This document shows, piece after piece, positions 20,379 to 35,300 of a DNA stretch of 64,000 nucleotides. How positions within the stretch are numbered: position 1 is the stretch's first letter; every line of letters starts with the position of its first letter. Under the pieces are notes generated by a model. The model was not told where the DNA came from. It searched no databases and saw nothing but the letters and a program-made list of their open reading frames with translations. Origin of the DNA: Aquimarina atlantica (GTDB lineage: Bacteria; Bacteroidota; Bacteroidia; Flavobacteriales; Flavobacteriaceae); assembly GCF_000626715.1 (NCBI RefSeq), contig NZ_AQRA01000003.1:186001-250000 (forward strand), read 5' to 3'. A program made the translations under genes and the position numbers.

Positions 20379-23300
20379 ATGAAAAGAGAAGTTTTAAATA
20401 TTTTAAAAGAAGCCAATAAAAACAACATAAAATTGGTAGTTAATAAAGGGGCGTTAACTGTTAAATCTACAGATCCAATAGATGCAGATTTACTTCAAAA
20501 AATTAAAGATAATAAGGAGTCAATTATTCAATATATAGAGAGGTATCAAGGAGAAAAAAAGGGGAATGCTTTAAAAATTAAACCTTACAATAGAGATGCT
20601 ATCAACAAAATTCCTTTGTCCTTTAGTCAGGAACGTTTATGGTTTTTGGATCAGTTACAAGATAGCCAGGTTTACCATATACCTGTAGTTTTAAAACTAC
20701 AAGGAGTATTGGACTTGGATATATTAGAAAGCTCTTTAAAAACGATTATTGCTCGCCATGAGATATTGCGAACTGTTATTTATTCTGAAGAAGGAATAGG
20801 TTACCAAAATGTAATTTTGGAAGATCATTGGACTTTAGAAAAAAATATGATAGATGGGGGAAAAAATATTGAAGAGGAAATAGCTTCTTTTATCGAACTC
20901 CCTTTTGATTTATCAAAGGATTACAAGTTTAGAGCTGTTGTGTATGATTTGGGTGAAAATCTTTATGTGTTCGTAGGGGTTTTTCATCATATCGCCAGTG
21001 ATGGTTGGTCAGAAGGAGTATTCATCAATGAGTTTATAGAGTTGTATAGTGCACTACAAGAGAATAGAACCCCTGTATTGCCAGAATTATCATTACAATA
21101 TGCAGATTATGCTGTATGGCAACGATCATCTATTGTAAATAAAACAATAGAGGAAGAACTTTCTTATTGGGAAGAGAAATTGAAAGATGTTACTCCTTTA
21201 TCATTACCTACCGATTATCTACGACCATCAATTCAGAGTTATGAAGGAGCAAGCATAACTACTACATTAAATGTCGACTTATGTCGTTCTTTACAGGATT
21301 TTTGTCAGAAAGAACAAGTTACTTTATTCATGACTTTACTGTCAGGCTTAAAAGTAGTATTGTCTCGATATAGTGGTCAGGATGATATTTGTATAGGTAC
21401 TCCTATTGCCAATCGTACCCAATCAGAGCTAGAAGATATGATTGGATTTTTTGTAAATACTTTGGCATTACGAAGCGATCTGACAGGCAACCCAAGTTTT
21501 GAAGAAGTTGTTTCCAGAGTTAAAGAAACAACATTGAATGCTTATGATCATCAATTGGTTTCTTTCGAACGTGTCGTTGATCGTGTTGTATCCACACGTG
21601 ATATGAGTATGAGCCCATTGTTTCAGGTATTGTTTGTGTTACAAAACACTCCTGAACAAACAGATTTATCCTTAGAAGAGATTGCAATTTCTACATATGA
21701 TTATCAAGAAACTACTGCTCAATACGATATTACATTTAATGTTATAGAACATGATTCTGACATTTCATTACAGGTAGAGTATTGTACAGCGTTATTTGAT
21801 AGTGCTACAATAGAACGTTTGTTATGTCATTATGAGGAGTTATTACAAAAAGTAGTTAAAGACAGTAAAATACCGGTTAACTCCATATCATTGTTAGGGG
21901 TAGAAGAACGAGAAACATTACTTCATAGTTTTAATGATACCAAAGTAGCATACCCATCAGAACAAACATTAATAACTCTGTTTGAATCTCAGGTAGAGAA
22001 ACATCCAGAAAGGGAAGCGGTGTTTTTTGAAGGGAAATCGTTGACGTATAGGGAGCTGGATGAACGTTCCAACCAATTAGCACGTTACCTTCTTAATCAA
22101 AAGATCGAACCAGAAGAATTAATAGGAATTTGCTTAGAGCGTTCGATAGAAATGATCGTTGGTATTTTAGGAATCTTAAAAGCAGGAGCAGCGTATGTAC
22201 CGATTGATCCAAATTATCCATTGAGTCGTATCGAGTATATGCTTGATGATGCAGCTATTGATATGGTAATGACAACAAGTGATATTGTATCTGTTTTTGG
22301 TGAAAGAGAAAAATTAAACACAATTTTATTAGATGGGCATTGGAAGATTATAGAGCAGTTGGATGTGAGTGCAATACCCGAGCAGTCTAATCCTGAACAT
22401 CTGGCATATGTTATTTATACGTCAGGAAGTACGGGCCTTCCTAAAGGAGTTATGATTGAACATCGTAGTATTGTTAATACCATTTGTTCACAAGTAGAAG
22501 CTTTTTCAATTACAAAGGAGGATAGATGCCTTCAATTTGCAAGTTCTTCTTTTGATGCTTCTGTCTGGGAAACTTTTATCTCATTGCTTGGAGGAGCTTC
22601 GTTATATATTGCGACCGAGGAAAGTAAGTCAGATGTAACTTCTTTTGGACAATTTATCAAAGAACATTCGATTACGGTTGCTACTTTGCCCCCTGCATTT
22701 TTACAGATACTACCTGTTGATGCTTTATCGAATGTACGTACCTTAATTACAGCAGGAGAGGCTATATCTGTAGATTTAGCTAAGGCATTTTCTGAAGGAC
22801 GTACCTATATTAATGCATATGGTCCTACAGAGAGTAGTATATGTGCCACCACATTTTCAGGAATTATAGAAAATCGTGTGCCTATCGGAGTTCCTATTTC
22901 TAATACTGAGGTTTACATTTTAAATTCGGAGCTTGATTTATTACCTATAGGAGTTGTTGGTGAGTTATGTATTAGTGGTTCAGGTTTGGCTCGCGGGTAT
23001 TTAAATCGTGAAGATTTAACAGAAGAGAAATTTATTGCTCATCCATTTAAATCGGGAGAGCGTTTATATAAGACAGGGGATTTGGCCCGCTGGTTATCTG
23101 ATGGTACTATAGAGTTTATAGGCCGTAAGGATACCCAGGTGAAGATTCGTGGTTATCGTATTGAGCTTGGAGAGATAGAAAGTGTTTTATCAGATCTATC
23201 AATTGTTCAGAGTTGTTGTGTATTAGCTCAGGATGACGCTAATGGCAGTAAACGTTTAGTAGGTTATGTTGTTGTAGAAGGCACATTAGAAAAGGATGAG

Positions 23301-26300
23301 TTAGAGTGGGAGCTACACTTGAGGTTACCGGATTATATGGTTCCCCAGCTATGGGTTGAGTTAGATGAGATGCCTTTGACCAGCAATGGTAAGATAGACA
23401 GGAATGGGTTACCTTCATTAGATGTTTCGCAGTTGTCGTTACAGGAGTATGTTGCTCCCCGTACGGAGATTGAAACACAACTGTCGGTTATCTGGCAGGA
23501 TTTGTTAGGAGTTGATAAGATTGGAGTATATGATAATTTCTTTGAGTTAGGCGGTCATTCGTTATTAGCGACACGTTTGGTTGCTATGATCCGCAAAGAA
23601 TTATCTGTCGAAGTTGCTATTCGGGATATATTTTCACATTCTACGATTTCGGGCTTAGGGCATCATTTATCTGATGCTTCAGAAAACACAGTTTTACCTT
23701 CGATTATACCACAGGATAAGCCAGAACATATTCCATTATCCTTTAGCCAGGAACGATTGTGGTTTATAGATAAGTTAGAAGGTAGTATTGCCTATCATAT
23801 TCCTGCAGTTTTACGATTAGAAGGGGAGTTAGATATAGCTATTTTAGAAGCTTCCCTAAGAAGTATTGTTTTTCGTCATGAAGTATTACGTACGGTATTT
23901 TATGAAGAGGATGGAGTAGGATACCAAAAAGTGATTGAATCTGATGATTGGGTATTGCATAGAGAGCTAGTAGCCGATATGACGAGTATAGATGATAAGA
24001 TCGCTGCTTTTGTCGAGGATTCTTTTGATTTGTCAAAGGATTATATGTTTAGGGCTTGTGTATATGATTTGGGAGGTTCGACTTATGTATTGGCAGGAGT
24101 TTTTCATCATATTGCCAGTGACGGTTGGTCTCAGGGTATTTTGATACGAGAATTTCTTGAGACTTATAAAGCTATTAAAGCAGGAGGTTCGAGAACCTTA
24201 CCAGAATTACCTTTACAATATACCGATTATTCGATTTGGCAACGAAAGTATATCGAAGGGGATATTTTAGAAGATCAATTATCGTATTGGGAGGATAAAC
24301 TAGGAGGAGTTACTCCATTATCCTTACCAACAGATTATGCACGACCTTCGATACAGAGTTATGAAGGGAGTAGTGTTTCGCTTACGTTGGATGCTGATTT
24401 GAGTAGCATGCTATCAGAACTTTGTACAGAAGAGGGAACTACCTTGTATATGGTTTTGTTATCAGCATTCAAGGTATTATTATCCCGTTATAGTGGTCAG
24501 GAAGATATTTGTGTAGGTACTCCTATCGCTAATCGTACGCAATCTGAGTTAGAAGATATGATTGGTTTCTTTGTTAATACACTCGCACTTCGTAGTGATT
24601 TAGGAGGAAATCTGAGTTTTAAAGAAGTTTTACATAGTGTAAAAGAGACAGCATTAGCCGCTTATGATCATCAATTAGCTCCTTTTGAAGAAGTGGTTGA
24701 TAGAGTCATAGATACCCGAGATATGAGTATGAGTCCTTTGTTTCAGGTGATGTTTACATTACAAAACACACCAGAAGTAAAAGATTCTGACTTGGATGAT
24801 ATAAGAACTTCTCCTTATAATCTTGAAGAAACCACTTCTCAGTTTGACCTGACCTTGACCGCAATAGAAGAGGCAGGAGGTATTTCTTTAAGTATAACGT
24901 ATTGTACAGCTTTATTCACTCAGGGTAGTATGGAGCGTATGTTGGCTCATTATAAAGAGCTGTTGAGTAGCCTCGTTAAGGATGTTACTCTACCCATCCA
25001 TTCGTTGTCCATGATGACAAATCAGGAGAGAGAAGAATTACTGTATGGGTTTAATGATACGATAGTAGCATATCCAGAAGATAAGAGCATCATTGATTTG
25101 TTTAAGCAGCAGGTTGAAAAAACTCCCGATGCTATTGCTATTGTTGATGAAGATGTTAAGATAACATACAAAGAACTAGACGAAAGATCTAATCAATTAG
25201 CGCATTACTTACTATCAGAAGGAGTGCAGGAAAAATCCCGATTAGGGCTTTTATATGAGAGAGGAATGGATATGGTGATAAGCATGATAGGTGTGTTAAA
25301 ATCAGGTGCTACTTATGTTCCTCTCGACACTTCTCTACCACCGAATCGTTTGGATTTTATTTTGAAAGATGCTGAGATAAACTACATTATTCATAGTGAT
25401 TCTTCTTTATTAACAGAATTATCCTCTGATGAATATACTTTTTTGAATGTCCAAAAATCTTTAGAACATTCTATTGATGTATATAACTCAAATAGAAGTA
25501 TAGTATCTGATACCTATATAATGTATACCTCCGGAACAACCGGTACTCCAAAAGGTATAGTGATTAGTGACGAAAATGTAATAACGCTTATCAATGATAA
25601 AGAGAGTTCAATCGCTATCCATCCATCAGATCGGGTATTGCAATGGTCAAATTATGCTTTTGATGGTTCTACATACGAGATTTTTGGAAGCCTTTTAAAT
25701 GGTGCATCATTGTATTTGATCCCAGGTTCTATAGCTTCTGATGTTGATGCTCTAACTCAGGTTATTAGTAAAAATCAATTAAGCGTAGTTTTTATAACTA
25801 CAGCGTTGTTTAATTCTTTTGCAGATTATGACTTGTCAAGATTGTCGAGTTTAAGAATATTATTATTCGGAGGCGAAAAAGTTTCTGTTAGTCCAACAAG
25901 AAAAATAGCATCAGCTTTAGGGCAAGAAAGATTACTTCACGTATATGGTCCGACCGAAACTACTGTATATGCAACTTGTTACCCAATTTGTGATATTCCT
26001 GATAATGCAGGAACTATTCCTATTGGAGGCCCGCTTACTAATACGAGCCTTTACGTTTTAGATACCAATATAGAATTAGCCCCTATGGGTGTAGTTGGTG
26101 AGTTATGTATTGGAGGGGCAGGTTTAGCCAAAGGGTATTTGAACCGACACGAATTAACCGCAGAGAAATTTGTAGTTCACCCTTTTAAACCAGGAGAACG
26201 TTTATATAGAACGGGAGATTTAGCCCGATGGTTACCTGGCGGAAATATAGAATTTATTGGGCGTAAGGATAATCAGGTTAAAATTAGAGGATATCGTATA

Positions 26301-29300
26301 GAATTAGAAGAGATAGAAAGTGTACTGTCTTCTGTAGAAGGTATTCAGAGTTGTTGTGTATTAGCACAAGAAGATGCTAATGGCAGTAAACGTTTGGTAG
26401 GATATGTGGTTGTAGAAGGACAGTTGATTAAGGAAGAATTACAACAAAAATTACACTCTGGATTGCCAGAGTATATGGTTCCTCAATTATGGGTCGAATT
26501 AGAAGAAATACCTTTAACCAGCAATGGTAAGATTAATAAGAAAAAACTACCTGTTCCTGATCTATCTTTGTTATCCTCAAAAGAATATATTGCCCCTCGT
26601 AATGAGATGGAAGAGCAATTAGCTTTGATCTGGAAGGATTTACTAGGGATTGACAAGATTGGAGTGTATGATAATTTCTTTGAACTGGGAGGACATTCAT
26701 TACTCGTAGTAAAACTCATCTCCCGATTAAAAGATCAGGAGCTTCAAGTAGGAGTTCGTGATATCTTTGCCAATCCAACAATTGGAACATTAGCATTGCG
26801 ATTAGGAGTTGCTGCCCCAAGTTATGAGATTCCTGCCAATGGTATCACAACAGATTGCGAGAAGATTACTCCCGATATGGTCCCGTTACTTGATTTTAGA
26901 CAGGAGGAGTTGGATATGGTTGTAGATCATATTGAAGAAGGCGTTGCTAATATCCAAGATATGTATCCGCTTTCTCCACTGCAAGAGGGAATGTATTTTC
27001 ATCATTTGATGAGTGATCAGAGTAATGGAGATCCTTACATATTATTTAATTTGTTGTCTTTTGATAGCCTGGATAAACGTTCACAATTTATAGAAGCACT
27101 CCGCTATGTGATTACACGTCATGATGTACTTCGAACTTGTATTTTGAGCGAAGGGCTACCTCATGCTGTTCAGGTAGTTCTAAGAGAGGTTAAGCTTCAA
27201 GTATCAAAATTATCTTTTTCTTCATCGCAAAATGTAAAAGAAGAACTAGAATCAATAATTGATTCTGGGAAACATTGGATGGATTTATCAAAAGGGCCAT
27301 TGTTACAGTTGCAAACTGCTGATGATACAAGTAGTGGTCGTTTCTTCTTACTATTTAAACAACATCATGTAATAATAGATCATGTTGGTTTGGAGAAGAT
27401 AATAGAAGAGATTGAAATGTATTTGTCTGGAGACACGGTTAATTTTACCCAACCGGTTTTATATCGCGATTTTATAGCACATGTTTTACATCAACAAGCG
27501 ACTAATGATAGCGAATCTTATTTCCGTTCACGTTTAGGAGATATCACAGAACCTACTTTTCCTTTTGGTTTGTCTGATACATTGGGAGATGGTAGCGATA
27601 TACAGGAAGCAAGTAAGATGCTTTCTTCAGGTATATCTGCTCAAATTCGTTTACTATCTCGCAAATTAAAGATAAGCCCAGCCGTAATTTTTCATGCCGC
27701 TTGGGGTATTGTGATAGGTAGATGTAGTAATAAAGAGTATGCCGTTTTTGGAACTTTGTTTTCAGGACGACTACAGGGATCATTGGGAGCAGATCAGTCT
27801 TTAGGGTTGTTTATTAATACGCTCCCCGTGATACTACATTTAGATCATAGTGTATCAGAATATTTAGATCATGTAAAACAAGAGTTACAAGGTTTAATGC
27901 CTTACGAGCAAACACCATTATCTAATATTCAACATTGGAGTGGTGTTTCAAATGATACTCCGTTGTTCAGCGCATTGTTAAATTATCGTCATTCAGAACC
28001 CCAATCTATATCAGATAATGTGGGTATTGATTTAGGAATAACACTTCAGGTAGACAAAGAACGTACAAATTATCCATTTGATTTGAGTATTGACGATTAC
28101 GGAGTTGATTTTGGTTTAACAGCCTGTATAGATGGGATTGAGCCGGATCGGGTTATTGCATACATGGAAACAGCTTTAATAAAGCTTCTTGAGGAGATTG
28201 AATGCCCAAATAACGTTGAGGTGAGTAGTTTGAGTATTTTGGCAGCCGAAGAACTACAGGTATTAAATAGTTTTAATGTTACAGATATTGGCAATCTTCA
28301 GGATAAAACTATTCTGGATATATTCGAAACACAAGCACAACAGACTCCTGATGCAGTGGCAGTTGTTTACCAAAACGAAAAGATTACCTATAGAGAATTA
28401 AATGAAAAATCAAATCAATTAGCACATTATATAAGTAATCAAAACATTTCTGAGAGTGCTTTAATCGGTGTTTGCGTGTCTCGCTCTATAGAAATGATTG
28501 TCGGTGTTTTAGGAGTTTTAAAATCAGGAAATGCCTATGTTCCAATTGACCCGGAATATCCTTTGACTCGAATTTCTTACATCATTGAAGACGCTAAGCT
28601 TGATCTTATAATAAGCACTACTTCAGACATAAAACAATTAGATGTTAATGAGGAAGTGAAGTGTATATTGTTTGACAGAGATCACGAATTAATTACCAAG
28701 GAGATCACTACAACACCCGGGATAAAATTGACTCCCGAACATATGGCATATGTGATTTATACGTCAGGAACAACAGGTAAACCAAAAGGAGTTGCTATAA
28801 CTCATCTCGGTTTGTACAATGTATCATTGAGTTGGCAAAAAGAGTACGATTTGGATGAGAATACTCGTTTATTACAGATAGCCAGCTTTTCTTTTGATGT
28901 ATTTACAGGAGATCTTTGTCGTAGTCTATTATTTGGAGGGCAGATGATTATTTGCCCTGGCGCTATTCGCTTTGATCTTCGAGAACTGTATAAATTAATG
29001 GCTAGCCATAAGATCAATATAATGGAGGTAACTCCTTCATTAGGAATACCATTAATGGATCATATCTATGATAATGAATTAGATTTTGAGTGGCTTAAAC
29101 TCTTTATTTTAGGATCTGATGTTTGTACTTCTGTCAATTTTTGCCGACTAGAAAGTCGATTTGGAAAACAAGTAAGAATTATAAATAGTTATGGAGTTAC
29201 AGAAGCTACCATTGATAGTTCTTATTATGAGGCCGAAGATCTAAATAGCCTGGATAGCTTGACTAATGTTCCTATTGGTAAACCTATGGGGAATACTCAT

Positions 29301-32300
29301 TTTTACATTTTAGATGCTTTTAGAAATGTATTGCCTATAGGTGTTATAGGAGAACTATATATCGCGGGACCAGGTCTGGCAAAAGGATATTTACATAAAG
29401 AAGAACAGACAAAAGAGAAATTTGTTTCAAATCCATTTGTAGAAGATACTTTAATGTATCGTACAGGAGATTTAGCACGTTGGTTACCTGATGGAAATGT
29501 AGAATTTATTGGTAGAGGAGATACACAGGTAAAAATTCGAGGATATCGAATTGAGTTAGGAGAGATTGAAAATGTATTGGCATCTTATGAAGCCGTTATA
29601 AATTGTTGTGTTTTAGCTAAAACCGATACGCACGGAAATAATCGTCTTGTAAGCTATGTTGTTTTAAAAGAGAGTCTGGATAAACAGGCTGTAGAAGAGT
29701 ATTTAAAAGAAAGCATACCAGAATATATGATTCCACGTATTTGGGTGGAGTTAGAGAAAATGCCTTTAACACCAAATGGCAAGATAGATAAGAAATCGTT
29801 ACCCGATCCCGATAATTTGGAGTTATCAACCCAGGAATATACTGCTCCTGGTAATGAACTGGAAGAACAATTAGTTGATATTTGGCAAAAACTTTTAGGA
29901 ATAGAACGAATAGGAGTGTATGATAATTTCTTTGAATTGGGGGGGCATTCTTTATTGGTAACAAGATTAGTTTCCATAATTCGTAAGGAATTGAATATCG
30001 AAGTTTCTATTCGAGATATTTTTGAGTATACCAACATACATGAATTGGCTCTTCATTTAAAACAACAATCAGTAGGTGTTTTATTACCCGAAATTGTGGT
30101 TCAACAACGTCCGGAACGTATTCCTTTATCATTTAGCCAGGAACGTTTATGGTTCTTAGATCAGTTAGAAGGTAGCGTTGCATATCATATTCCTATAGTA
30201 CTACGATTATCAGGTAGTTTGGATATTGATATATTAGAAACCTGTTTTAGAACTATTGTATCTCGTCATGAGGTATTACGAACAATGATTCATTCTGAGG
30301 AAGGTATAGGTTACCAGGAGATTGTTGATTCTGATGCTTGGAAACTGGATCGGAATATGGATCAATCAGACGTTTCGTTAGAAGATTCTATAGCATCTTA
30401 TTTAACCATCCCATTTGATTTGTCGAAGGACTATAAATTCAGGGCTTGTATTTATGATCTGGGATCAGATCGTTATGTTTTGGCCGGAGTTTTTCATCAT
30501 ATTGCCAGCGATGCATGGTCAGAGGATATATTGGTAGCAGAGTTTGCAGAGCTCTATAGTGCATATCAGGAGAACCGTACGGTAGCTTTACCAGAGTTAT
30601 TATTACAATATTCGGATTATGCGATTTGGCAACGCAATTATATAGAAGGTGAAATATTAGAGAATCAGTTGTCTTATTGGGAAGAGAAGTTACAGGGGGT
30701 TACACCTTTAGGACTACCAACAGATTATGCTCGTCCATCAGTGCAGAGTACAGAAGGAGCGACCTTTAACTTTGAGTTAGACAAAAAGTTAAGTGATTCA
30801 GTTACCGAATTATGCCAAGAAGAAGGGGTTACCTTATTTATGGTGATGCTATCCGCTTTTAAAGTTTTATTATATAAATATAGTGGCCAGTCTGATATTT
30901 GTGTGGGAACTCCCATAGCTAATAGAACTCAATCAGAGCTAGAAAATATGATTGGGTTTTTTGTTAATACATTGGCATTGCGAAGCAATTTAAAAGATAC
31001 TGCTGGTTTTAATGAATTGCTACAAGAAGTAAAGAGTACAACGCTAGAGGGATATGACCATCAATTGGCTCCTTTTGAAAAAGTAGTAGATCGGGTAGTC
31101 AAAACTAGGGATATGAGCATGAATCCACTGTTTCAGGTGCTGTTTACACTGCAAAATATATCTGCAGAAACAGATTTAGTAATGCATGGTGTAACTATGT
31201 CGCCTTTTGAATATGAAGGAAACACTTCACAATTTGATTTAACCATTAACATAACAGAAGAAGTTACTGGTATTTCATTTAATGTAGAATATTGTACAGC
31301 TTTATTCAAGAAAGAGACTGTAGAGCGTATGTTGATGCACTATCAAGAACTATTACATAACATTGTAGCCAATCCATCAGAGAAAATCGGAAGCCTTTCT
31401 ATGTTGAGAAAAGAAGAAAAATCTCAATTGGTAGATGCATTCAACGCTACAGATGTTTCTTATGATCAAAATAAAACCATCGTAAGTCTATTCGAAGAAC
31501 AAGCCAATAAAACTCCGGATGCTGTTGCTTTAATCTTTAAAGATAAGCAGCTAACATATAAAGAGCTTAATGAACAATCCAACCGCTTGGCATATCATTT
31601 AAGGGATACGTATAGTCTGAAAGCAGATGATATCGTCGGTATTTTATTAGATCGATCTGATTGGGCTGTGATTTCAATTTTAGGGATACTAAAAGCTGGT
31701 GCAGCCTATGTTCCTATTGACACCAGTTACCCAACATCTCGAAAATCATATATTGTGGAGGATAGCACTCCTAAGGTTTTGATTACAGACTCCGAACATC
31801 TTTTTGATAGTATAGAGTTTAATGTAAGTATATTTTCGATAGATGTAGAATTAGAAGAACTACTTGGTGACGCAGAATTATTGACCAATCCTTCTTTTAT
31901 ATCTTCTCCAAAAGATCTGGCATATATTATTTATACTTCAGGAAGTACAGGTAAGCCTAAAGGAGTAATGATAGAACATCGCAATATAACTAACTACGTG
32001 TTATATGGTTTATCGGCATATCAATTAGAAACAGGAAGTCATAATTTCCCATTATTTACTTCCCTGGCTTTTGATTTAACACAAACCAGTATCTTTCTCA
32101 GTTTACTAACTGGTGGTACCCTGTTTGTTTATGAAAAAGAAGCAATAGAATCTTTACCCTTAATTTTGAAGACCAAAGAAATTACCTCTATTAAATTAAC
32201 GCCATCTCATTTATCATTTTTAGAGGATACAGAGCATGCTCATTTGAAACGTATTATTATAGGTGGAGAAGCCTTAAAAGGATCGCATATTGATTTGTTA

Positions 32301-35300
32301 GGACCACTGGATAATTCGGTTAAGGTGTTTAACGAATATGGCCCAACCGAAGCTACAGTTGGTTGTTCTGTTATAGAAGTTAGCACATATGATACTTCTT
32401 TATCATCTGTACCCATTGGAAAACCTATAGACAACACGCAAATCTATATACTAGATGACCAACAACAACTGTTACCTGTTGGAGTAATGGGAGAATTGTG
32501 TGTTGGAGGGAATGGACTGGCAAGAGGATATCTGAATAAGGAAGAACTAACACAAGAGAAATTTATATCCAATCCATTTGTAGAAGGAGAACGTTTGTAT
32601 AGAACCGGAGACTTAGCAAAGTGGTTACCCGATGGAAATATTGAGTTTATTGGTCGAAAAGATGATCAGATTAAGATTAGAGGATATCGTATCGAATTAG
32701 GAGAGATAGAAAATGTTTTGAGCCAGGAAATAGATATTCTCGAATGTTGTGTGTTATCAAAACCAGATGCTGAAGGAAATCACCGTTTGATCGGATATGT
32801 AATTAGCGAAAATGATTTTGATAAAGATAGATTACAATCCTCATTGCTACAGAAACTACCTGGTTATATGGTACCAGGTCTTTGGGTTGTTCTTGAAACG
32901 ATGCCTCTAACAAGTAATGGTAAGATAGATAAAAAAGCATTACCTGATCCTGAACTGATCGATATTGCCGCAGCTAATTATATCGAACCTCAAGAAGAAA
33001 TGGAAATCCAGTTAGCTGCAATCTGGAAAGAGCTATTAGAGGTAGAACGAGTAGGGATTCAGGATGACTTTTTCTCTTTAGGAGGACATTCCTTGCTGGC
33101 TACTCGTTTGGTATCAATGATTCGAAAAAAATTGAATATTGAAATAGCAATTATCGATGTTTTTGAATATCCGATATTATCAGATTTATCAAAGTATGTA
33201 GATTCTCAATCCCGAGGTAGAAGTATACTGCCAGAAATTGTTGCTAGAGAAAATAATGCAAAGATCCCATTATCATTTAGTCAGGAACGTCTGTGGTTTT
33301 TAGATCAATTGCAAGGAAGTGTAGAATATCATATTCCGTTTACCCTTCGTTTTACAGGAGATCTGAATACTTCAATATTAGAAAATGCTATTCAAGAAGT
33401 AATTTCTCGTCATGAAGTTTTACGCTCTGTTATTGAAGCTGAAGAAGGAATAGGGTATCAAAAAATAAGGCCTGCTACCGATTGGTCTATGGATTTGGTT
33501 CAGGTAGAAAATGAGGAGATGATTCTTGAAAAACTAGAATCATTTATCGATACTCCATTCGATATGGCAGTCGATTATATGTTTAGAGCCTGCTTATATC
33601 AATTAGATGAAAATGATTATGTATTCTGCGGAGTTCTTCATCATATAGCAAGCGATGGATGGTCTCAGGGTATTTTGATAAATGAGTTTACTCATATATA
33701 TAGTGCATTACAAAAAGGTCAATCATTTATTTTACCAGAGTTACCAATACAATATGCAGACTATGCGATATGGCAACGAGAATACATAGAAGGTGAAATC
33801 TTAGAGCAACAGTTGTCGTTTTGGGAAACCAGGCTTCAGGGAGTTCCTCCTTTATTATTGCCTACCGATTATGATCGTCCTTCAGTTCAAAGTGTTGAAG
33901 GAGCATCTGTTAACTTCGAATTAGATGCAAAAACAACTGAAACCATAAAAGAATTTTGTAATGAAGAAGGAGTAACCCTGTTTATGTTCTTATTATCGGT
34001 CTTCAAGGTATTGCTTTATAAATATAGTGGTCAGGATGATATCTGTATAGGAACACCTATTGCAAACCGAACACAAGCAGAATTAGAAGGGTTGATAGGT
34101 TTCTTTATCAATACATTAGTGCTCAGAAGTGATCTAAGTGATAATCCAGAGTTTAGAGAGCTATTACAGCAAATAAAATCAACAACACTCGAAGGGTATG
34201 ACAATCAATTAGTGCCTTTCGAAAGAGTTGTAGATCGCGTTGTAAAAACCAGGGATATGAGTATACCTCCTCTATTTCAGGTAAAATTTATGTTAGAGAA
34301 TACTCCCGAATCAGAAGATTTACATCTCGAAAATTTGGAAATCAACTCATATGAGTATGATGCTGAGTTTTCTCCATTGGATATATCTTTAAATGCAGTG
34401 GAGTCAGGAGACGGTCTATACTTTAATTTTGAGTATAGTATTGCGTTGTTTGCCAAAGAAACGGTACAAAGAATGGCATTGCATTACAAGGAGTTAATAC
34501 AGCATATACTGGTATCTCCGTCATCTAATATAGGAAGCTTAACTATGCTATCAAATGAAGAGTCTTCAATACTGTTAGATGTATTTAGTAGGTCTAATAC
34601 CACTTCAGTTTCTTATGGAGAGGATAGTACATTAGTCTCGTTATTCGAAAAACAAGCCGCCGAAACACCAGAGGCAATTGCAGTAGTTTTTGAAGATAGA
34701 AAGTTGACATATAAAACCTTAAATGAAAAATCAAATCGTTTGGCACGCCACCTAAGAGAGAACTACGAGTTAAATTCTGGTGATTTGGTAGGAATACAAT
34801 TAAACCGTTCTGACTGGTCTGTTATTTCAATGCTGGGTGCTATGAAAGCGGGAGCTGCCTACGTTCCGATTGATGTAGAATATCCTGCTTCGCGAAAAGC
34901 GTTCATTATTAAAGATACACAGCTAAAAGTGTTAATCATAACTTCAGAAAAATTATTTGATAGCATAGAACTTAATGTGCCGGTTTTTTCAATTGATATA
35001 GAGCTAGATGATTTATCTCAAGAAAAGGCATATCTACAAAACCCTGATTATTCTGTAACACCTGGTGATTTAGCGTATTTGATTTATACTTCGGGGAGCA
35101 CCGGGCAACCAAAAGGAGTGATGATTGAACATCGGGGTATTGTCAATACCATATGTTCTCAGGTCGATGCATTTTCGATTACTGCAAATGACCGCTGCCT
35201 TCAGTTTGCAAATCCGTTTTTTGATGCTTCTGTATGGGAAATTTACATTACTCTTCTGGGAGGTGCTAGTTTACATATACCATCAGAAGAAGAAAAAGCA

